Assembly: GCA_030386875.1 (NCBI GenBank)
Contig: CM059569.1
Location: 38,417,842-38,481,841 of the forward strand
DNA: 64,000 nt
Origin: Morinoia aosen
Taxonomy: Eukaryota; Arthropoda; Malacostraca; Amphipoda; Talitridae
Reading direction: 5' to 3'
The notes under the pieces: model-generated
What the model was told of the DNA's origin: nothing
Database searches by the model: none
Seen by the model: only the letters and a program-made list of their open reading frames with translations
Position numbers and translations under genes: made by a program
In this document: in pieces, positions 23,501 to 33,441 of the stretch
Layout of the letters: each line of letters opens with the position of its first letter
How positions within the stretch are numbered: position 1 is the stretch's first letter

Positions 23501-25585
23501 ACTATAAGAACATTGGTTATCTACCACTGATTTTTCATGCCACTGTAGCTGTTCTCATTTAGGCTATTTACTCCTTTAAAAATCTCCATATGAACACCTC
23601 TAACAGATCATAGAAATTATTTTGCTTTCACCACAACTTCATATCAGTACCTATTTGTAGACCAGAGAATAGAAGCATTGCCTTGATGCAAGCTATATAC
23701 AAAAACTTGAGAAGATGTCAAAACCACCCAAATAAAAGTCAATGCTACAACCCTCTACAAGTCACACTTCAGAACTCAAGTCCTACCCAGGAGCTGTGCA
23801 AATTTCCAGTTCCTCATCAAGCATCTCGACCTCAGCACCTGTGTTAGCAACACACTCGGGATCACTGGTAGAGTCAACCGCAAGTCGTGTTTCATTTTCC
23901 TCACCGCTGTAAACAAATTTTAACAATACAGCATGAGCATCTCTACTCTAAATATTTTACCACATAATTAACTCTTGCACAGAAATACAGGTAAGTGTTT
24001 TGGCACCTACCCAATGCAGTTGTCAGTCAAAAGTTAGAAATTCTTTAAATATAAGCTTGGCTTTCTTGCAGTGATTTTGTTAATTTCTTCAAGGAAAATT
24101 ATTAGCTTCAAACAATTAATTTTGATATCACTTAGGCTTTTTTTCAAAGGAATCAATAGAAGCCATAAGAATTTTAAAATACAAAATGAGACAATACTCA
24201 ACAGTAAATTTGAAATAGATTTGAACAAAGACTAACATTTGTATTTCACTGCTTAAAACTAGAACACACAATATTCATTATCACAAATTTACATAAGTAA
24301 TTCTGTCAGAGGATTAGTTTACAACAACAGCATTAGCCAAACACACAAAAAATCTCTTAGACACAGCTCTGCCATGCATATAGTGTGTCCAAGATCTAGA
24401 TTATAATACAATTAAAATTTAAAACAAGACTATCCACAGATTCATTATTTTTAATTATATTAGTTTTATGAGACATTAAAAGCCACAAATTTTCAATTAC
24501 TGCACATGTGACTAAATATTTGATAATTTCTAAATCATTTACTTAATTTGCTACAAACAAATTTGCTTCCAACTCATCCTTTGCTAAATAATTGTACATC
24601 TCTGCATTAACACTTGGACTGCGACGTGCACCACCAGTGGTACACAGAGGTAATTTTTACAATGCTGTTGACCGACCAGTAGTTGCAAACTGTCTTTTCA
24701 TAAATACTTAATCAAAACTAAATGAAGGCATGATCTAGTTCATGTTTGGTATTTTCAAAATAGTTTACTACAATTAACTTTAAATTTGAGTTTGGTGTTG
24801 AACTTAATATTTAGTAGTAGCAATCAAAGTAATAAGTGAGAGGCAAAAATCTTTGGTACCAATTCAATGATGAATGTTTATCTATGTATAATGGATAATG
24901 AACATCTGCACATAGCATGTGTTCAATTTCAAGAGCTGTGTTCATTAACAATATACATTCAAGCCTTACACACAAAATGTTCTCATAATTCCTATTTTCA
25001 GCAGGTAGTCTAAGTCTCATCACTACACCTAATATATTTAATACAGGACAGTGGCTGTCAAGTAGCCAACAAGGCAAAAGGTATACTATGTACTTGGAAC
25101 TTTTATTACAGCAGGAGTTTACTTACTTAAAATCTATTCCCTTTGTGTAGCTAAGTCATTCTTCAGGCTCAAGCTAAATTAAAATTGTTTGAAATTCAAA
25201 TTAAAATAAGAGTTTTATATAAAATGAATGGGGTTTACATATCGTTTCTTATTTATTAAATCTTGAGTTTGTTTAATTAGCATAATTGTTGAATATACAA
25301 ACCATTAATTAATAATGGGATAGATTAGGATTTTGTTTACAAAACGAATTCTGAAAAATCATTATTATATTATCATCAATGATCATTTGTATCTAGTTAG
25401 AAGTTAACATAAAGTATCCATTAAACATATAAATAAATTGACAAATTTTGTAAAGTGTTAGTGTCACTGCTATAAATAATCTCACCTGTCAGAGCTTGCT
25501 GAACTAGGAGGATCAAAATTAAATTTTCCAGACATTTCTTCTGATGAATATCTTTGGCTCAAAATGTCAATAGACTCAGTACTTT
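5551..25585 (-). CDS. UCKL1: uridine-cytidine kinase-like 1 (uridine kinase + UPRT-like domains); 14 exons, 5' end missing
   Basis: UCKL1 proteins join a P-loop uridine/cytidine kinase to a uracil phosphoribosyltransferase-like domain (cytosolic pyrimidine salvage). Minus-strand exons in transcript order: 25585-25486, 23906-23787, 22632-22430, 21941-21759, 20613-20507, 20246-20076, 19594-19523, 18715-18554, 17861-17772, 17059-16970, 16053-15934, 7292-7107, 6491-6326, 5699-5551 (TGA). All junctions are GT-AG and keep phase, giving about 638 codons; vertebrate UCKL1 is about 550, so the acidic Ser-rich N-terminus is longer here. Visible motifs: TSGRPPWYD before the kinase; P-loop GGSASGKT and DSFYK (exon 20613); [10 protein letters not shown] (exon 20246); [13 protein letters not shown] (exon 18715); [11 protein letters not shown] and [12 protein letters not shown] at the UPRT start; PRPP-loop-like [11 protein letters not shown]; terminal [13 protein letters not shown]. 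Exon 25585 begins mid-codon, so a further upstream exon with the start was not found. A 7.4-kb LINE lies in the intron 7293-15933. Confidence 0.93.
7776..12309 (-). pseudogene. LINE ORF2: endonuclease / reverse transcriptase / RNase H, interrupted and frameshifted
   Basis: The endonuclease N-terminus is read from about 12,309 ([11 protein letters not shown]..., LQET) to 11,977. The frame is then broken by the insertion at 11,149-11,972 and resumes at 11,145 as a stretch of about 1,060 codons. In that stretch, numbered from 11,175, the endonuclease end GDVNAKH and SDHYPI come first, then the RT active-site YVDD (about residue 559). RNase H acidic motifs follow: YTDGS (854), TAEL (887), VDSK (912) and NERAD (962). 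A 10-bp duplication at 8,021-8,040 shifts the frame. The correct C-terminus ([20 protein letters not shown], a CCHC-like motif) continues in another frame to a TAG at 7,776. No ATG precedes the endonuclease: the in-frame stop TAA overlaps the end of ORF1, so ORF2 probably used reinitiation or a non-ATG start. Confidence 0.9.
11149..11972. mobile_element. piggyBac-like non-autonomous element (TTAA target) nested in the LINE
   Basis: The 824-bp segment is bounded by TTAA at 11,145-11,148 and 11,973-11,976. Its ends are inverted (CCCGCGCACTGT... on the left, ACCGTGCGCGGG on the right). A TTAA target duplication with CCC-starting inverted ends is the hallmark of piggyBac-type cut-and-paste elements. 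A second, internal inverted pair lies near 11,163-11,182 and 11,344-11,362 (GGTCGCCTCATTTACCA against GGTAAATGAGGCGACC). No transposase ORF is present. Deleting it conceptually, together with one TTAA, reconnects the LINE endonuclease frame, which confirms the boundaries. Confidence 0.88.
12306..14252 (-). pseudogene. LINE ORF1 (Gag-like, CCHC zinc knuckles) with one in-frame stop
   Basis: A single frame runs from 14,252 to a TGA at 12,306, broken only by TGA at 13,527-13,529. The N-terminal half is polar with a basic block ([10 protein letters not shown]) and an RNA-binding-like region ([20 protein letters not shown]). After the stop the frame continues at once with YRIKRFERG and zinc-knuckle motifs ([43 protein letters not shown]). 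A Pro/Ser/Arg-rich tail follows. The start could be 14,252 or the internal Met at MENLPAISS. Three consecutive Cys/His knuckles are typical of Jockey/I/R1-group ORF1 proteins. Confidence 0.85.
15170..15335. repeat. degenerate copy of a dispersed repeat (family A)
   Basis: This segment shares an ordered series of short blocks (ATTTAATGTGGA, GAAAACGAGGAATC, a TTCCCATA-like block, then an A/G-rich end) with the copies near 16.1, 17.4, 40.95 and 51.5 kb. It is the most diverged member that I can recognise. No coding capacity is seen. Confidence 0.45.
16110..16460. repeat. dispersed repeat, family A
   Basis: Strong by-eye similarity to 51,520-51,880 runs through AGATTAGATTAGAT, GGAAGGAACCATTTAGTATG, AGAAGTTCATGAAACAAGAT, ACAGGACAGCAGTGAACC, ATTTCAACAAAAAG and GCTAATTCCCATAGATACAA. 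No ORF or tRNA-like head was recognised, so the class (SINE, MITE or other) is open. Confidence 0.65.
17088..17308. mobile_element. 221-bp MITE with 13-bp perfect inverted ends, piggyBac-like
   Basis: The left end CCCTTTAATGTCA and right end TGACATTAAAGGG are perfect inverted repeats. The right flank is TTAA (17,309-17,312) and the left flank is GTAA, one base from TTAA. The interior has no ORF. It lies 28 bp upstream of the UCKL1 exon that starts at 17,059, so it forms most of the sequence just 5' of that acceptor. Confidence 0.75.
17400..17600. repeat. dispersed repeat, family A (diverged)
   Basis: It shares AGCACCATTTGGTATGG, GAGAATCCATA and the downstream ACGAGTTAGGAATGAAG-like block with the other family A copies, most closely the one at 15.2 kb. 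It lies in a UCKL1 intron. Confidence 0.5.
19809..20011. mobile_element. diverged TTAA-type MITE (family B)
   Basis: The right end ACCACCGGTGGCTCACACGG then CAGTTAACGTG matches the end of the element at 56,649-56,860. The interior shares AATTGTAGT, CAAACATCAACTGGAT and CATGAAAATTGAGTT. The left end is decayed. Confidence 0.55.
24611..24831. mobile_element. TTAA-type MITE (family B), inverted relative to the 56.6-kb copy
   Basis: It follows TTAA at 24,607-24,610 and begins CACTTGGACTGCGAC with CACCACCAGTGGTACAC close behind. It ends with ...TAGTAGTAGCAATCAAAGT. The order of blocks is the reverse complement of the copy at 56.65 kb. No ORF. Confidence 0.6.
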
Positions 25586-25876
25586 CTGTAACAACAATTA
25601 AAATGACAACATATTTGAATGCAAATGGTTTGTTCAAAGTAATGAATAATGAATTCAATAATGTTAAACAATCAAAATATAGTACAATGCGCTATGTATG
25701 CATTTGAGTCCAGCAGATATAAGTGCCTGCAAGGAATTCGGTATCCTTGATACCGCAAACTCAGACATCCTACGTTTCTCAAGAAGCAAATACCGAACAA
25801 ATATATAAATAAATGTATACACCCGCAATGGGTTTCATTAGGTTAGATTATATATTGTGTATTTTAAATATTTAAT

Positions 25877-27050
25877 TTGTGCCAGTTGTTTAATTTGTTT
25901 ATGGATGGTGTGGTGAGAGAAGTGAATGCCAGAGTGTTGGGAAAAGGTGCGCAGTTGGTGGGACGAAATGGTATGTATTGGGAAGTGTGTCAGCTGTTGT
26001 TTGCAGATGATACAGCGCTTGTGGCTGATTCAGAGGAAAAACTGGGGAGACTGGTTGCAGAGTTTGGTCGAGTGTGCAAAAGGCAGAAATTGAGGGTAAA
26101 TGTGAATAAAAGTAAGGTCATGAGATGTTCAAGAGGTGGAGTGTTTGGAACTTTGGATGTGAAGTTGAATGGTGAAGTTTTAGAGGAGGTAGAGCATTTT
26201 ATGTACCTCGGGTCAGATGTGACTGTTAAGGATAGTATGGAAGTAGAAGTGAGGCATCGAGTGAGTGAAGGCTGTAAGACATTGGGTGCAATGAGGAAAG
26301 TTTTTGAATGCAGGAATTTGAGTATGAATGCTAAGTGAAAGCCAGTGAAAGCTTGATTGTGCCAGTTTTGTTGTATGGAGCAGAGTCTGGGGGTTGAGAG
26401 CAGCTGAGAGGAGGAAGTTGGATGTGTTTGAGATGAAGTGTTTGAGGAGCATGTATGGCGTAACAAGAAAAGATAGGATCAGGAATGAGTTGGTTGGGGG
26501 GCAGACGGGTGTTATCAAAAAGTTGAGCAGGCGAGTGGATAAAAGAGTGCTTAGATGGTTTGGGCACGTTGAAAGAATGAAAGTTGAGCGGCTGATGAAA
26601 AAGATATATAAGTCGGAAGTGAGTGGTCTTCGAGCGCGAGGTAGACCACGGATGAGTTGAATGGATGGGGTGAAACGTGCTTTGTATGAGAGGGGTCTGA
26701 CTGTGGACATGGCGAGAGGGACGGCTGCGGACAGAAGTGAGTGGGAGCAGTACATAAGAAGGTAATTTTATTTTTAACGCAGTACTAGAAGTTGCCCGCG
26801 TGTGATGGGGTTGACCTGTCCTGTGCGGGGGTAGGGGCTGCACTCAATGAAGCGTTCGGGGTAAACCAGCTATGGCTGTCGGGCCTGACTGTGGAAGGTG
26901 GTTGTGCTGGGCAGCTGCTGATTCTGGCAATTCAGGTGCGGCCAGTGCTGCCTCTCTTGCCTCCTAGTGACCAAGTGTGGTGATTGTGGCCTGCTGTCGG
27001 CTACCCTCCCATAGGGAGGATAAGCCCGGTATATATATGTATGTATGTCT
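25877..27050 (+). pseudogene. 5'-truncated LINE remnant: reverse transcriptase C-terminal half plus 3' UTR
   Basis: On the plus strand an RT fragment begins LFNLFMDGVV and includes the catalytic LLFADDTALVADSEE. It reaches a TGA at about 26,336, resumes in another frame (GAESWGLRAAERRKLDVFEMKCLRSMYG-like) and meets a TGA in place of the expected Trp at about 26,658. It then ends with ...LYERGLTVDMARGTA...EQYIRR-stop at about 26,765. The Arg-rich RRVDKRVLRWFGHVERMK block is typical of the C-terminus of LINE endonuclease/RT proteins. A GC-richer tail to a TATG-repeat near 27,050 is probably the 3' UTR. It is unrelated in sequence to the two larger LINEs. The clade is not assigned with certainty. 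Confidence 0.82.
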
Positions 27051-27250
27051 TTTGCATCATTTAAGTAATGTTCTAAGAAAAGTACTCAGTGCTGTTTTTA
27101 AAACAAGGCAAGAATTAGTATATCAGAGCTTTTACATAACCCTGACAACATGCAGATTTGTCAAAAGCAAAAGAAATATTAAAACAAGTGATTGAAAAAA
27201 AGTTTTCAATCAAAATCATTATGCTTCAATAAATCTTCAATTGAGAACAA

Positions 27251-27785
27251 GGTAAATGTAAAGGACTTGACCATAATTGATATTCGAATTTTCGATGCCT
27301 TAATAATGTTAATCACATGTAAATAAACAAGTTTTCTTCAATGCACTTTCCGGCGGAAATGAGTATTTTAAAAGTTATGGCGTTCAATGAGTTACCGGAA
27401 CTGCATTGTGCATCACCCTATTACAAACGTAAAGAGGTTGGGTCGTGAGGGGTAGCCACAGTTCTTTTAGTTTTATAATTTTCACTAAAAGAACTGTTGC
27501 TACCCCTCACGACCCAACCTCTTTACGTTTGTAATAGGGGGTTTGCTCTTCGTCGGCTTGGTTGGCGCGCGGGAACGCCTGTTTACTTTCACGTCGGACC
27601 GCGCGGTATATTTTTCCCCGCCTCAAACACTGGAGTTACGGTAACTCATTTAATGCCATAACTTTTAAAATACTCGTTTCCACCGGAAAGTCCATTGAAG
27701 AAAACTTGTTTATTTTCATGTGATTAACATTATTAAGGCATCAAAAATTCGAATATCAATTATGGTCAAGTCCTTTACATTTACC
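27251..27785. mobile_element. 535-bp foldback MITE with 8-bp target-site duplication (family C, copy 1)
   Basis: An exact 8-bp direct repeat GAGAACAA (27,243-27,250 and 27,786-27,793) flanks ends that start GGTAAATGTAAAGGACTTGA and are inverted over roughly 140 bp, with a few mismatches. The centre holds a second palindrome: arms 27,416-27,470 and 27,485-27,539, 55 bp each with one mismatch. An 8-bp TSD is typical of hAT-like elements, though the ends are not a classic hAT terminus. No ORF. Confidence 0.9.
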
Positions 27786-28450
27786 GAGAACAATTTCACA
27801 TATTCAAGTACAAAATAAAATTTGAATAAATCAACATTCTGTAAACTAAATTAGATGATTTGAATCAATGAAGAGCAGCAGATAGGTTTTTATCCATAGT
27901 GCTCTTAAGTTAGAACAATAATAAAACAAAAAGTGAATGGTTACTTGTTAAAATCAATAAGACAAGAAAAATGCAAAATGGAAATTCAAATTCAAATATT
28001 TATGATTAAATTTTTTATTATTTTATCTCCAACTCAGTGCAATTTGATCATATTTGTAAAAAAAGAACAAAAAAATAATTAACCATTAGCTATGGTAAAT
28101 TAAAAAAAAAACATGGCATAAAAGTGGGGTAAGACAAAAATATAAATGTTGAATCTTGTAAGTCAGAGAAGCTAAATATTTATGGAATATGGAATTCAGA
28201 AATAATATGTTAACAGGCATTTTTTGATGATCTAATTTTTTGCCAATTTAACACTACCTAGATGTCATGTTATGGACTCGCACTGAAAAAACTTAATGCA
28301 CCCAAATAAAATAGAAGACTTAGATTGTAGTGGTAATCAATGATGCATTGGCCTTGTATTTTAGTGATAGTTTGTAAACTGGCAACATTTCTTCACTCTA
28401 TTGCTTACATCTATCCTGATCGCCACGATCACTGTTTATCAGCTAGTTAA

Positions 28451-29631
28451 GGACACCGACTAGGTAAAAAAAAAGTCCGTTGTTTATAGATGGATTTCTC
28501 TGAAATTTTCACAGTAGGTGTGAAATGATCCAAATATCATTTGTTATTTCGACCAAATTTTTGTATCTGCACTGGATTTTTTTTTATTTGCGAAAAATAT
28601 GATAAAATGTGTTTTTTATTAAAATCCTACTACTTCTACAATTTTTAAGTTACAGAACCAGTACTTCGTTTTTAGATTGCTTAGATGTCTATATAACCAC
28701 TCGCAATAGGGAATTTCGATAACTTTTTTTTTCGTGGATTTTTGAAAAAAAAAATGAACTTTTTTTCATTTTTTTTTTTCATCTCGTGTAATTTTCAAAA
28801 TAATAAATTTATCAAAAAATGCTATTGCGCCAGGATACACCTTGCTGAGCCCTATCGAATGGTATATAAACCATTCTCGTAGCTCTAAAATTGTGGAAGT
28901 AGTAGCATTTGAGAAACCAATTATCAAGTTTCCATAAAAACGAGTTTTTTCACAAAAAAAAATTGTTTTTCTTTTTATCTTTTGAACTACAGGGTTTTCT
29001 ACAATGAACTCTTGAGCGTTTGTAGCTCTTTTCAAGCCCTTTTGATTGATATAATTTACATTGCTGTAGCTCTGTAACTCTGAGAAAAAATATACAACAA
29101 AAGAGAATAGGTGTAATTCATGAAAACAATTAATTTTTTTAATTTTTCAGTTTTTTTCGACCAAAATACGTTTTTTTTGTCAACTCCTTTGTTTTATAGC
29201 TCTTTTCAAGCCCTTTGGATTGGTGTGCTCGCCATAGCCGTAGCTATGATACTGCAGCTGTTATCGAGCTATGAATGAAAGCTGCGGTATCATGGATACG
29301 GCAGGACAACTAAATTCTGAAATTGTCAAAAATTATAAAAAAAATGTTTATTCAGCGTTAGAATGTTTTGTTTGAATAATGGAAGCACTTTGAGTAGCCC
29401 ATTAACGAACTATAATGCCATTCCCGCAGAGAAACGCTCAATTGACTCCCAATAATGAGGGGGGGAGGGTTCAAGGTCACTCCACCCCCATCGCTTTCCC
29501 CCTCTGGTGGGCGCACTATTCGGAGTAGACGAAAAAGAAAAGTACCAATGGAAGCGCAAGAAAATTCTCTATAAGATGCATATATAAACAGAAAATCAAC
29601 ACATAACCTGATTTCTACCTAGACGGTGTCC
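28451..29631. mobile_element. 1,181-bp TTAA-flanked element with inverted ends (piggyBac-like, non-autonomous)
   Basis: TTAA at 28,447-28,450 and 29,632-29,635 flanks inverted ends GGACACCGACTAGGTA and TACCTAGACGGTGTCC (15 of 16 match). The interior is very A/T-rich, with homopolymer runs and two copies of a TCTTTTCAAGCCCTTT-containing block near 29,023 and 29,200. The longest ORF (89 codons, minus, 28,766-29,035) resembles nothing I know. TTAA targeting suggests mobilisation by a piggyBac-type transposase encoded elsewhere. Confidence 0.75.
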
Positions 29632-30023
29632 TTAAGTGAGTGCCGACGACAGTTGGGACCATTATTACGCCCTACAGTTACCTCATTAATACACCTATAT
29701 GGCTCTAGTTCCTTGCCTGTGAAGCAGACTCAAGGTTTATTTTGGACCAAAACATGCTATTGCCGCTAAGAATATGAACTTGAACTTGAAATTGAGGGCC
29801 GACAGCGTCGGGGCCTTTGTAACGGCCTACAATTCCCTCCACAGTTATCACACAAAGAGTTCAGCGCCTGGTACCAGACTTGTCCACTAAACTACTCAGG
29901 ATCTACCAATCCTTGTCACAAGCTGCCATTGGATGGCGTCACTGGGATAGCCAGTGTGTCAAAACACCATCCCCAGGCATATTGGGTCATTACTGACCAC
30001 TCTACCTGACTGGCTCATTCCAG

Positions 30024-33000
30024 TCACTGTCTCTTACTCCAGGCTCGCACAAGAAACATTTTCATAGCTTCAATGATACTCAAATTACACTCCTGATCCA
30101 ATCCAGCAAGACAGCTCATACCGCAATCATCTTCAGCACATCTGGCATACCACTCATTCTCTCCATACTGCTCAAGCACCACATTCATAAAACTTTCTCT
30201 CTCTTGCTCATACTTACTACATTCCAGCACAAAATGCTCAATTGTTTCCTCCACTCCACTAATACACTGCCGACATAATCTGTTATTATTCTCATTCCAC
30301 CTCCATGTACGTCTGTTCACACTCAATGACTTACATCTCACAGCAAACAAGAGTTGAGTTCCAAAACTACCATCATAGAACATCTCAAACTTAGGTGCTT
30401 CTTTTTTCATATACCAGTCAAGTGTAGGCTTCCGCACCATGCTAAGCCTCCACTTATTCAATCCATACTCTTTTGTTTGCCTCTCAATCTCTTTCTTCCA
30501 CCTCTTGCAGTCCCACTCAGGCCCTACACCTCCAGGATTTATTAAACTCCAGTCATCCACAGGTCTCCCAATTCTAACATGAATAATCTTTTGCATACTG
30601 AGCTTCCTTGCATGCCCCCAACACACTTTCTCCCAATAGCTTACACTCAGATTCCATTCAAAAATTCGCTTTACCCCATCTGCTATTCTGCATTCTTTCA
30701 ATTCTCACCTTATAATTCAGCACCGCTTTCATCATTCTTTCTGAAAATAGGCTCCACCCAAGGTCACCTCTAATGGCTTCTGTAGCTGTCCATTTTGGAG
30801 CACCCAATGCTAACCGTCCTACCTTATTTTGTATTACATCCAGCTTTTCAAGATCATTTCCATTCCAGGCAAGAGCACTCATACCATACATGACACTAGG
30901 TACCGCAACATACTTCCACATTCCTCTCACACATTCATACTTGTTTGCTCTGTATCTGGCCACGCTACTTAATCGTCCACTCCACTGCATAGCTTTTGCC
31001 ACTTTCTCACCCTTAGTTCTAGTGCATCCATCTTCACTTATCATACAACCTAGATATTTTTATTCTTTTGTTCTACCTATTCTGATTTCTCCAATATTCC
31101 ACAGTCTGTCTCTATCAGTCTCATCACTATTTATAACCATAACCTTGCTTTTGTCGGCACCGAAGTTCATCTTGAAATCTGTACTATAACCGTTCACAAT
31201 GTCAAGCATCCTTTGCAGTTCATGTCCACATCCACTAACCACAACCACATCATCAGCATACAACAAACAGCTCAGTCTCTCATTACCAACTTTCAGTCCT
31301 AAGCCACTCCTTCTCAGTCGAACTGCTAATTCTTCTGTGTACAATCCAAACAACAGGGGAGACAGAGTACAGCCCTGTCTCACTCCTCTAACACTCCTCA
31401 CTTGCCCTGTTTCCAAATTTCCTAACCTGTATATAGCGCTTGTGTTCTCATACAGACTTTGTACAATTTTCACTATTTTTCTGCTAAACCCAACTTTTCT
31501 CAAAACTTCAAAGAGCCTAACCCGATCCACTCTGTCATACGCTTTTTCAATATCCAGGAATGCTAAATACACCTTCTTATCATCCTTCCTCATTCGCTCA
31601 ATTATTTCACTCACTACAAACAGATTATCTTCCCCACGTCTATCTTGCCTAAAACCATTCTGTTCTTCACCTAGGACTCCTAATTCCTCAACTAAATTTT
31701 TCATTCTCTCATTCAAAATACCACAAAATATCTTACATACAGTGTCACCCAGTGCAATTGGTCTGTAATTTTTAAGTTCTTTCATACTCTTATGTCCACC
31801 CTTATGCAACAGAACTACATTACACTTGTTCCAGTCATCCGGTACTCTTTCACTCTTCCATATCTCATCAAATAAACATTTCAACATACTGACTACACTC
31901 TCTCCTCCACATTTATAGAACTCATATGGGATTTTATCAGGGCCACATGCCTTTCCATTTTTCACTTTCTTCAAAAAACTTACAATCTCTTCACAAGTGA
32001 TTTCGTCTTCCATTTGCAGCTCACGTTCATCAATCAGAAAATTTATGGGTGCATCATCTGTAACCTGCTCATTCATTCCACCAATGTCCTCCCAGTATTC
32101 TTCAACTGCTTTCACCATTTGCATCCTATCTTGCACATTGCAACCATTAACTACTAATTCATCAACTTGAACTTCACTACTTCTATCATTACCTTGTATA
32201 AACTTATACCAATCTTTTATTCCATCCGGACCTTTCTTTCTTAGATTTTCAACTTGGTGTCTCTCCTCTTTAACTCTAGCCTCATTAATCATTCTCCTTA
32301 CTTTCTTCTGCTGGTCCTTGTACTCATTCCATGCACTCTGCCATTCATCCTCAGTAATTCTGTTTCTTTCATACATTTTCCTCATACTGCGTTGTTTCTT
32401 ATTTAAAGTCTTTCTTTTCATTCGTTCTTCCTTTATCTCACTTGTAAACCACCTGGCATTCCCTGTCCCTTTCCTACATTTTATTCTACCAATCTTTTGC
32501 TCTGCCACATCATACAAGGTTCTTGCAATCTCACCATTTAGGTCATTTACATTTCCACACCTGTTCCAGTTATACCTACTCAATTCATTCTTAAATTCTT
32601 CCCAGTTTGCCTTTTTTATCTGCCAACTTTCTTTCACACTACTGACCTTCTGCATTGACTCCTTTCTACCCCAGTTATATTCAAGCACAAGCATTTTATG
32701 GTCACTATCAATATCAAAATCATCTTCATCAACAAACATTTCATTGACACACTCTCTTGCTCTACTATTCACAATCATATAGTCAATTGCAGTTTTCCAT
32801 TCCCTGCTTTGCCATGTATGCAAGCCATTTCCTATTGTGACATTCAGGTTTTCAAGTTCATTCTCATCACAAAAATCAATCAATTTTTGTCCATTTGCAT
32901 TCACCGGCTCACCAAGTATACCAACATGGCCATTCATGTCACCCATCACAATCAGAGGGCACCTGCAGTGTTCTCGTACAATCCTTGTTAATATTTCATA

Positions 33001-33441
33001 CTTTTTTACATTCTCTTCATGAGCTAAATTTCCATCAGTTGTCATATAACATACAATCACAACAATACATTCTCTGGCATGCATTCTTTCACACTTAATT
33101 GCTAACAAATCTTCACTTTCATGTTCATTTCCAACAGGAAGTTCCTCTAATTTCCAATTTAGAGCATTCTTTACAATCAAACCAACTCCACCACCTCTTT
33201 TTTGCCAATTTACACGCCCTTTTCCTATCATATGATACTTATTCTCCTTACATGTTAAACTGACTCTATCACGCATTTGAATCTCTACTACACCAACACA
33301 ATCCAATTTTCCATTCTCAAATTCTACTACGAGGTCATCTAACTTTCCTGCATTCCATCCACGCACATTTATACTTCCAAACCTTACAACACAATTGGAA
33401 AATTCCAGACGTTCCTCACTTTTGCTCTGACGGATTTTCAT
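30024..33441 (-). pseudogene. LINE ORF2 (endonuclease + reverse transcriptase), one in-frame stop and one frameshift
   Basis: The ATG at 33,441 follows the ORF1 stop directly. The endonuclease (FGSINVRGWNAGKLDD, VVIVCYMTTDGN, GDMNGHVG, DSDHKMLVLEY) is followed by RT motifs (ACGPDKIPYEF, LKNYRPIALGD, QNGFRQDR, LAFLDIEKAYDRVD, VRQGCTLSPLLFGL, YADD at about residue 728). A TAA at 31,060-31,062 interrupts the frame, which then continues with KYLGCMIS. A one-base-type frameshift near 30,690 moves it to the frame that ends at 30,024 with a C-terminal Cys/His motif (CRQCISGVEETIEHFVLEC). It is no longer functional but well preserved. Confidence 0.88.
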
